The notes beneath the pieces were generated by a model. It was not told where the DNA came from. It was given only the letters and a program-made list of their open reading frames with translations, and ran no database searches. A DNA stretch of 64,000 nucleotides from NCBI GenBank assembly GCA_023362775.1, contig JALMGJ010000011.1, positions 17,410,001 to 17,474,000 of the forward strand, in the 5' to 3' direction. The DNA comes from Charina bottae. Its lineage: Eukaryota > Chordata > Lepidosauria > Squamata > Charinaidae. Each line of letters opens with the position of its first letter. Positions within the stretch are counted from its first letter, which is position 1. Position numbers and translations under genes: made by a program. Below, one piece after another: positions 57,188-64,000 of this stretch.

Positions 57188-59755
57188 GTTGGCAGCCTCG
57201 TTTGAACTGCAGTTGGCACGAACCTTTAGCGAGAAAGGCCCCGTCAGTCGTATCCTCATTTGTCTCGGCGGAGCAACTGTTAAGTAGCTGCCATTGTTGG
57301 AATTTAACCCAAAAGCTGTGATGTTTTTGCAGGTTCCCTTGTGTCACTCCCCAGACCCCAACGTTCCACAACATTTGTTTGCATTTCCTGGGAGATAATT
57401 TTTAAACACAGGACGGCTTGTTGAAATGGGCTTCTCCTGAAAAGCAGCGGTGGAAATCTGAGGAGCCTTCCCTGGGGAGCTTCTCCATCCGGTCGAGTTT
57501 TGATCATGCGATAAAATGTTTAGGGTAGGCAGACCCTGGAAAAAAAGAACAGCTTTGGTCTCTGCAGCGGGTGAGACTGTTGCTTTGTCCTTTAGGTGCA
57601 ACTGGTTCCAACTTTGTTTTCCTGCCGAACTGGAGAAGAGAACCAAAAGATCTTTGGTGTTTCTGAGATTTCAGAATGGGTGGGTTTGAAAAGGTTAGTG
57701 CAGTCCGTTCATTTTGCCTTTTGCTTCTCATCTCGGTACATCTGGTCGGAATGGCAGGGCTCACCAACCAATATTGGCTGGGCTAACCTTTGAGAAGGTG
57801 TTAAAGCCGCTAGCCCGAGCTTCTGAAGCTGATCTCCACTCAGCTTTTACTGCGCGGTTCCCCTTGCTGCTTTTTTGACAATCAATCTGCAAATACCCCT
57901 GATGCCAAGCCTTCCGATCAATGTGACGGGGGACGCCACGTCTCCAGAAGGCCTGACCGTGAATCCTCAAGGGGGCTAGGAAGTCACCGCATCTTGTGAT
58001 TCAGCGTTCCAAATCCAGCTTCCTGCAGTCGGCCCCTCTCCCCCTTCTGGGGACCCCCACTTCCCAAATTCCCAGGCAGCGCATATGATCCTCACACATC
58101 TGGAAGGCACAAGGTTGGAGAAAGCTGTGCTCCAGCCAAATGCTTGCATGCACTCTCCTCCATTCATAAAATGCTTGTTTGCTTACCTCTATGGAAACTT
58201 GGCATCATTTTGGGGTGATGCTTGTCATTGTCAGAGATGGGATGGATGCAGAAAGTCGGGCTTCTTAGCCAGGAAGTCCCGGGACACGCATATTATCCCC
58301 ATATATGCGCTTTGCCCCCCGTCATAAATTGCCTGTCCCTCCCCAGGGATCCCTATTTATAGAGACAAAGTCACATGCTATCTGGGGTGACAGACTGTGT
58401 GGCTCCACTGGGAGGTGGCTTCGTGGCTTGGATTTTTCCAGAGGAGGAAAACAGACTATTGGGGTGTGGTAGAAGTTAAATCTAAGTCCGATTTAGGAAT
58501 TTTGCCTGGCCCTTGCGTTTTCTTTCAAAGAACAGAACTAGCTGATTTGGTCTCAGACCTTGGCAGGAAGAGCCACTGAATGATAAAACCAGGCTGAAAT
58601 CTCCCCCCCCCCCCCACTTCCATCTTCCTCAACTTCCTGTCCTGCACAGATGTGGACCAGCATCTTTTATCTCATGGCTGAAGATGCTGAGAGCTGTGGT
58701 TGAACACAGCTAGGAAATACCCCATTTAAGAAGGCTATGCCTGCAGTCAGAAAGTTAGAGCAAGATGTCACATGCAGCTCTTTATCAAGTACAGCCTATT
58801 GCAAGACATCAATGTGGGTCTTTATCAGAGGGAGCAGCAGGTTTCCTGCTGAACGGGAAGTGGGGCAACTTAAGCCTTCGGTCTTCAGCTGTTCATCTGT
58901 TCAGAAAGGTTCAGATGCTTCCCCTTCCTAGAGTTCTGCTTCCTAGGATTAGGAGCTGCATGGATCCACCTCTTATTTTTCTGGGAGCAAAGTAGCTGGG
59001 GATAATTTGGGAAGTTGGGAAAGAGATTTTGAATGGATAAAAATAACACGTCCTTTCCCCATCATGGATTCTACAGCTGTTTTATTGGAGGGAAAAAAAA
59101 CATCTTCAGGATGTGTGTATGGAGAGGGGAGGGGGATCAGAGCAGAATTACATACACAGGAAGCCCAGTTGACATCCACAGGAGCTGCTAGGCCATGCCA
59201 AGCAGCAATGATGGGTATGGCTCAGATGAGAAGAAGCAAGTGCGTGGAGGTTGGCTGGGGACACTGCTAACAATGTTTGAAGCGCAGCGGCTGCTAAATA
59301 TGCAACACCTTCTTTCAAGCAATGTTGTTATTTTCCAGCTAAAAAATGAATTGAATTAACTCAGTCTTAACCCTGCCAGCCCAATCACTCGTATGCCTCA
59401 GAGCTTGGCTTTTAAAAGTATTACTGAAACCAGTTTAGTTTACATCAGCCTTTGCTAGCCTGGCATCGTCTCAATGCACTGGAACACAGCTTCCCTAACT
59501 CCGCGTCAGCATGGCCATAGGCAGAGAGAAGTTATGGGTTTTGCAGTTCAGCGCACCCGGGGGGGCGAAGCTGGTTTACATCTTAACCACGCAGGGCTAG
59601 AGTTTTCACACTCATGAATGGTACACACTTAGAGCTTGGTACACGCTTCACCATGTATTCTCGGGCTCCTTTCTATTGGTGAAGGTGGGTGGCTGCTCAT
59701 TTGGGGCATGTTTATATATATATTTTTAAAATAAAATACCTTTTTAAAGACAAAA
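57188..59755 (+). other. ORAI3: ORAI3 3'UTR (predicted)
   Basis: No exon follows the stop. The end is placed after the AATAAA at 59730, with a GT-rich stretch behind it. Weaker GATAAA-type hexamers at about 57509 and 58582 could give shorter forms. Confidence 0.5.
59730..59735 (+). terminator. ORAI3: Candidate ORAI3 poly(A) signal AATAAA
   Basis: A canonical hexamer 2.54 kb past the stop, with GGGTGTTTGTCTG at 59757-59769 as a plausible downstream GU element. Confidence 0.5.
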
Positions 59756-59769
59756 TGGGTGTTTGTCTG

Positions 59770-60724
59770 AGTCAAATTACAAAAAAAAAAAAAGATGAGT
59801 TAAAGAAGAAATATAGCTCCCTCACTCTCAAGAGTTATTACAAGCTCTGCATCTATCAGTGACTTCCCCAATAGGTACCCCTGCATTTAGAAAGCTATCT
59901 CATCAAAGGGTTCTGTAGCCCAGCTTTTGCATGGACATCTTTGACATGCTCAGACTTTATTACATGGGAACGTGCACAGGAAGATTCACCCACGGGGACA
60001 TGCAGCCCGAGTGGCTCAACCTGGGTTGTGTGTCCCCTCTTTCATCTCTAATTGATCCTGCCGCTGTTGTGCTGCGGACACACTCAAAATGAAATATTTT
60101 ATTCTGGATGGTTATGTTGCACCTGGAGGTGGGGATGCAAACTTATCCCTAATTGTGCGGGGGGTGGGGGGAAGGATCAGATTCCTAAGTGGCTTTTCTT
60201 GACGCAGGGACCGTAAAGTTTAAAAGGCCAGATTGGTGGTCTGTCCTGATTGATGCTTGCTGGAATAGACGTTTGGACAGACTGAACCCCGTATCTGTGA
60301 CCTGCCTTGTTCAGTGAAAGGATGGTGCAGAGCACAGGATATTCACAATATGGAATTGGCAGGTCAGCAGGTACACTTTTATTCTGCTTTCATCCTGCAG
60401 ACCTCACTACTTCCGTCCCATTTTATTTTTACCACCCTGCAAGCTTGATTCAACCACAGTACAATTGTGGATTCAAGTATGCTTGGTGAGAGCATCATGC
60501 CTGAGTAGGGCCTCCAGACCTAATCAAATACGACTCAGCTTTCTCTAACCTGTCATCCAACTTCTTGAAGTTTGGGACCAACAACTCCCAACACTGGCTT
60601 GGTGTTGTAGTCTCAACATCCCTGGAAGATGCCACATTGGGAAAAACTGCTTTATCCAATATGCCAAGACTATGTGTCTGGATTTCCCACTTCAGCCCCT
60701 ACCTACCCTGCCATCTCTCCTGTC
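59770..60724 (+). other. Intergenic stretch, no gene recognised
   Basis: No exon, RNA gene or named repeat apart from a degraded foldback repeat (CAACAACTCCCAACACTGGC) near 60560-60650. Confidence 0.4.
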
Positions 60725-60905
60725 CAAGTCTGTGGCTGCCCCCAGGGTTGTCTGCAGGGGTTCAAAGCAGCCAAAATGGCCACAACCACAGATTGAAAAC
60801 CCACTCTTTTTTTACAGGTGTCATGATGCCGCTAAAAAAAGAGGGCAGGACTTTGATTGCATGGTGGTAGCCACCATCTTGACTTTTTTGACCTCATGGG
60901 CCTGC
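60725..60905. mobile_element. Foldback DNA element, family D, copy 2
   Basis: TGGCTGCCCCCAGGGTTG and GTTCAAAGCAGCCAAAATGGC on the left pair with GCCACCATCTTGACTTTTTTGACC and GGGCCTGCCCCC on the right. Similar to 41632-41813. Confidence 0.55.
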
Positions 60906-61558
60906 CCCCTGCTGCCTTTTTCTCTTATTATTCATTCTGTTCCTTATTTTGGAAAATTCCCATCTTCCTTCCCAGGCCTTGAAAGCTCTCCCTTTACACT
61001 GCATGCACAGTCTCTGCATCATTCCCCTTCTTTTTGGGACAGAATCCACTTGGGGCCTGGCTGTTCTTCAAGACTGATGTAATGTTTCTACAGTCTGGGA
61101 ATATTCATGGCCTTGGCTGGGGAGATTCCAAGGAAGCCTGGGAAAAGAGAGACAAGAGCGAGGGCAGTTGGAGTTCAGGCAGCTGATAGATCAGCGCTCC
61201 TAGCTGGATGGGGGCAAAGATGCTGTGGGGAATGTGAGAGTTCCATGCACCAATGTTTGCCCCCTCCACTGTTTGCGAGGAAAAACAAAGGCTCTTGCTT
61301 ATTAGTGGGAAGAGTTTGTCACCATTTTGGTTCCACAACACATCTGTGGCTGGCTGGGATGACATCCTTCTACAGTCCCCAAGGTGTGTTGAGATTTTCT
61401 TGAGCTTGGGGTGCAGCTAGGAAACCATAGTCTCTAGGCAATCAATATTCTTATGTTTCCCCACCCTTTTAAAGAGACACCTGCCTTACTTGGGAACTCA
61501 GTGAAAAAAAGAAGGGTGCATTTCAATGTCAAAATGATGGAATGCAGCTCTGGAACAC
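60906..61558 (+). other. Intergenic stretch, no feature recognised
   Basis: Unique-looking sequence without exon or repeat support. Confidence 0.4.
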
Positions 61559-62875
61559 CTCTGGCATGGAAAAAAAGTGGGCACCCTGGTCGAATTGTAT
61601 GTTTCAATGAATCCCTAAGTAAAGAGAAGCTGACACAACCTCTACTTGGTGCAAAGCGAGCACAGTATTCTTCTGCAAACTGGAATGCATCCTTGGTATC
61701 AATGCGTAGTTGTTTACAGATTCAGTACAACAAAAGGGTGAATGTGGTAGGTGCTGAAGGGGAGACAGCTTTTCTTTCAGTACTTAGTAACATCTTCTTT
61801 GGCAGAAATAGCAGTTTCCAAACATTTCCTGTAGCTGGCTTCAAATCTATTCTTGCTTTGGGAATTTTTTCCTACTCCTCCTTGCAGAACGCTTCAGCTC
61901 AGAAATATTCTTTGGTCTCCTTGCGTGCATGGTGTGTTTGAGATTTCCTCATATTTTTGATAATATTCAAGTCTGGAGACTGAAGGCTAGTGTAAAATGT
62001 TTGTTTCTTTCCTATAAGCACTTCATGGTTGTTTTGGAAGTATTTGGAGTACCTTTCTTGGTGAAACACCCAACCTCTTTTCAGCTTCAGTTTCTTCACT
62101 GGACATGGAACATCATCTTCTGGTTTCAGGCTTGTTAAGTTTTGTTTGTTTGCGTATTTTGGATGATTACTTTTGTAATGAAGTCAAAAAAGGTTTCCTT
62201 CTGTCAATTCTCCCATGCAGATTGTTGCTGAATAAGCAGTGATATACTGTAGCCCTGCGGACAGCAGGTCGTTTGCAGTGATTTGTGGGTTCCGCTTTGC
62301 AGTTCTGACCAGTTTTCAGGCAGTTATATCAGAGACTTTTCTTGGTCTTCCAGATCTTGTCTTGATTTCAACAGTTCCATATAATTTCTATTTCTTAATG
62401 TTTCTCACAATTCAAATACTAGATGGAAGATGATGATGTAGATAGAGAAATAGAAAGATAATGGATAGATTTTTCCCTTACTTTGTAAGAATAAATTATC
62501 TTCATTTTCCAATTCTTAAGACAGCTGTTTAAGGGAGCCCATGGTTATTGAAAGCAGACAGCCTGATTACAATCCAAGAGGTGTTCATCTGTAGAATTGT
62601 CTTTGCCCAGCTAACTGTAGGCCTAACAAGTCAATCACCTTTTTACTGTATGGGGGGGGGGAGTAGCAGTGAATCAACTGGAAGGGTGTCCAAACTTCTG
62701 CCCATTTTTTGAATCTATTAAAAACTGCACGTAAATAGTAAGCATCATTCAAATTTGCAGAAAGATGTCACGTTTAAATTCGTATCATAGAGATTGTGTC
62801 ACCTTCCATGCACTTAGGAATTAATTGAAATATACAATTCAACCAGGGGTGCATAAACTTTTGCATGCAACTATA
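61559..62875 (-). mobile_element. Tc1/mariner transposon remnant with long inverted repeats
   Basis: The left ~130 bp (from about 61559 to 61690, for example CCTGGTCGAATTGTATGTTTC) is the inverted complement of the right ~130 bp (62745-62872, for example GAAATATACAATTCAACCAGG). GGGTGTCCAAACTTCTGCCC at about 62684 and GGGGTGCATAAACTTTTGC at 62847 look like direct repeats inside the right arm, as in IR/DR Tc1 elements. A degraded transposase lies between on the minus strand. The ends are approximate. Confidence 0.75.
61690..62110 (-). pseudogene. Degraded Tc1-type transposase
   Basis: The minus-strand phrase SLQSPDLNIIKNM corresponds to the QSPDLNPIENLW signature of Tc1 transposases; before it, KRGWVFHQE matches the region where intact copies have the second catalytic aspartate (QQDNDPKH), which here is lost. 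Stops interrupt the frame. It is certainly inactive. Confidence 0.7.
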
Positions 62876-62883
62876 TATAAATA

Positions 62884-63126
62884 GAGCCAGTTTGGTCTAG
62901 TGGTTAAGGTGCTGGGCTAGAAACCAGGAGACTGAGAGTTCTAGTCCCGCCTTAGGCATGAAAGCCGGCTGGGTGACCTTGGGCCTGTCACTCCCTCTCA
63001 GCCCAACTCAACTCACAGGGTTGCTGTTGTGGGGAAAATAGGAGGAGGAGGGAGTATTTGGTATGTTCACCACCTTGAGTTATTTATAAAAATAATAAAG
63101 GCGGGATAAAAATAAAATAAATAAAT
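62884..63126 (+). mobile_element. tRNA-derived SINE, plus strand, near complete
   Basis: It begins GAGCCAGTTTGGTCTAGTGG, which includes the A box, has the B-box GAGTTCTAGTCCC, and ends TATTTATAAAAATAATAAAGG with an AAATAAAATAAATAAAT tail. It is a single-unit copy, in contrast to the tripled copy at 55001. Confidence 0.85.
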
Positions 63127-63555
63127 GCAGGTTGTACACATAGTTGGCCTTGCTGATCTCAAAGAGTTAAGTGGGTCTGACCTGGATGTGAAAACCACTA
63201 GGAAGTTTCAAGATGGTAGGGAAGTCCAAAAAGCATCCTGGAAGAAAGCAAAGGGATGACACATCCTTACTGTTGCCAAGAAAACAATGATGATGATTTA
63301 CTGGCTAGGAGTCAATCTTCACGTCAAGAAGACAATGTTTTAAACTACATACATCCCTAGCTGCTGCTCCCTAAAAATGTTTTGTAATAATGAAAAGATT
63401 GCTGTGGCAATCAATTCAGCTCCAAGGGGCCTTGGCGCAGCTATGCGTCAGCCCCACTAAATAGACCAGACCAGGAAATAAATTCCACAGGAAGGCTAAA
63501 ACTACTTTTATTGAGATTGGCTATAATCTTGCAAGTCTGATTGTGCTGTATCTCC
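63127..63555 (+). other. Intergenic stretch, no gene recognised
   Basis: No exon or recognised repeat; a possible LTR-like composition from about 63440, not supported further. Confidence 0.35.
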
Positions 63556-63599
63556 TCCTCCTCCTCCTCCTCCTCCTCCTCCTCCTCCTCCTCCTCCTC
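63555..63599 (+). repeat. (TCC)n microsatellite
   Basis: About fifteen uninterrupted TCC units. Confidence 0.93.
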
Positions 63600-63844
63600 A
63601 CGCTTCAGTGAATAAGGGCGGCACCTGCCTGAGCCGCTTCCAAATGTTGTCTCGTTGTTCTTAAAAAATGCTTTAGCCCCTTTTGCCTAGGTAACAGTTC
63701 TTGCATATTTTGGTCAAGGTCATCTTCCTTACTCTGTTAGCTAGGTATTTAGGCTGGGCCTGTTTGCTGCTGCTTCAAATCCCTGCTGCTTGCAAGATTC
63801 TTATTTGGGCTTCCTTGAGGTGAAGACCTTGGATTTTTCACTCG

Positions 63845-63874
63845 AGAGAGAGAGGGAGAGAGAGGGAGAGAGAG
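63845..63874 (+). repeat. (GA)n-rich simple repeat
   Basis: GAGAGAGAGAGGGAGAGAGAGG-type repeat; the rest of the window end (63875-64000) has no feature. Confidence 0.8.
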
Positions 63875-64000
63875 GTTTTACAGCATCCCTTCTCACACAC
63901 TTTGCTCTAAGTGTAGCATGTATGTGAGTAAACAGAAGCCTAGTCAGTGCAGAATAAGGTAATAAACGTTACCCTTGAATAGAAGTTCCAGAAACACCTA

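Noticed and set aside
61453..61941. 162-residue plus-strand frame
   Set aside because: It covers the left inverted repeat of the Tc1 element and the antisense of its transposase.
63127..64000. Start of the next syntenic gene (SETD1A in mammals)
   Set aside because: No exon with SETD1A-like residues is visible before the window ends.

Overview
This window is vertebrate nuclear DNA, most likely from a squamate reptile. It carries two spliced, plus-strand genes that are neighbours in the same order in mammals: FBXL19 (coding exons 7989-34035) and ORAI3 (coding exons 44222-57187). The repeats support a squamate: Sauria-type tRNA SINEs ending in ACCTTT, an AT-rich L1 with ORF1 and ORF2, CR1- and Bov-B-like LINE tails, and many hAT, Tigger, Tc1 and Helitron elements. 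I cannot name the species; the abundant foldback hAT elements are typical of snakes and related lizards (recollection, not a search).

Layout. 1-1250: GC-rich FBXL19 promoter region and a probable non-coding first exon ending in a strong GTGAGT donor. 1251-7957: first intron. 7989-34035: eleven coding exons encoding a 758-residue CXXC + PHD + F-box + leucine-rich-repeat protein; all visible junctions are GT-AG and keep frame. The introns hold an L1-like non-autonomous element (12420-14175, perfect 19-bp target duplication), a Helitron (21192-21614), CR1 tails, several hAT MITEs, and a near-full-length antisense L1 (27181-32414) flanked by an exceptionally long direct repeat of about 332 bp. 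34036 to about 36.9 or 38.7 kb: FBXL19 3'UTR. About 38.8-43.5 kb: repeat-rich intergenic DNA. 43.56-44.48 kb: CpG island promoter of ORAI3. ORAI3 has two coding exons split by a 12.1-kb repeat-filled intron; it encodes a 274-residue store-operated calcium channel subunit. Its 3'UTR probably ends near 59.75 kb. 59.8-64 kb: intergenic, with a dead Tc1/mariner element, a tRNA SINE and simple repeats. No third gene is visible.

The two genes act separately. FBXL19 is a CpG-island reader and SKP1-dependent ubiquitin ligase subunit in the nucleus; ORAI3 is a plasma-membrane calcium channel opened by STIM proteins. Their adjacency is ancestral synteny.

The points most worth a second look are the long direct duplication around the L1, the L1-like element placed 51 bp upstream of a 33-nt FBXL19 microexon, the retained redox-type cysteine in ORAI3 TM3, and several related MITE families with clear 8-bp target duplications. 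I found no evidence of a new multi-gene system.
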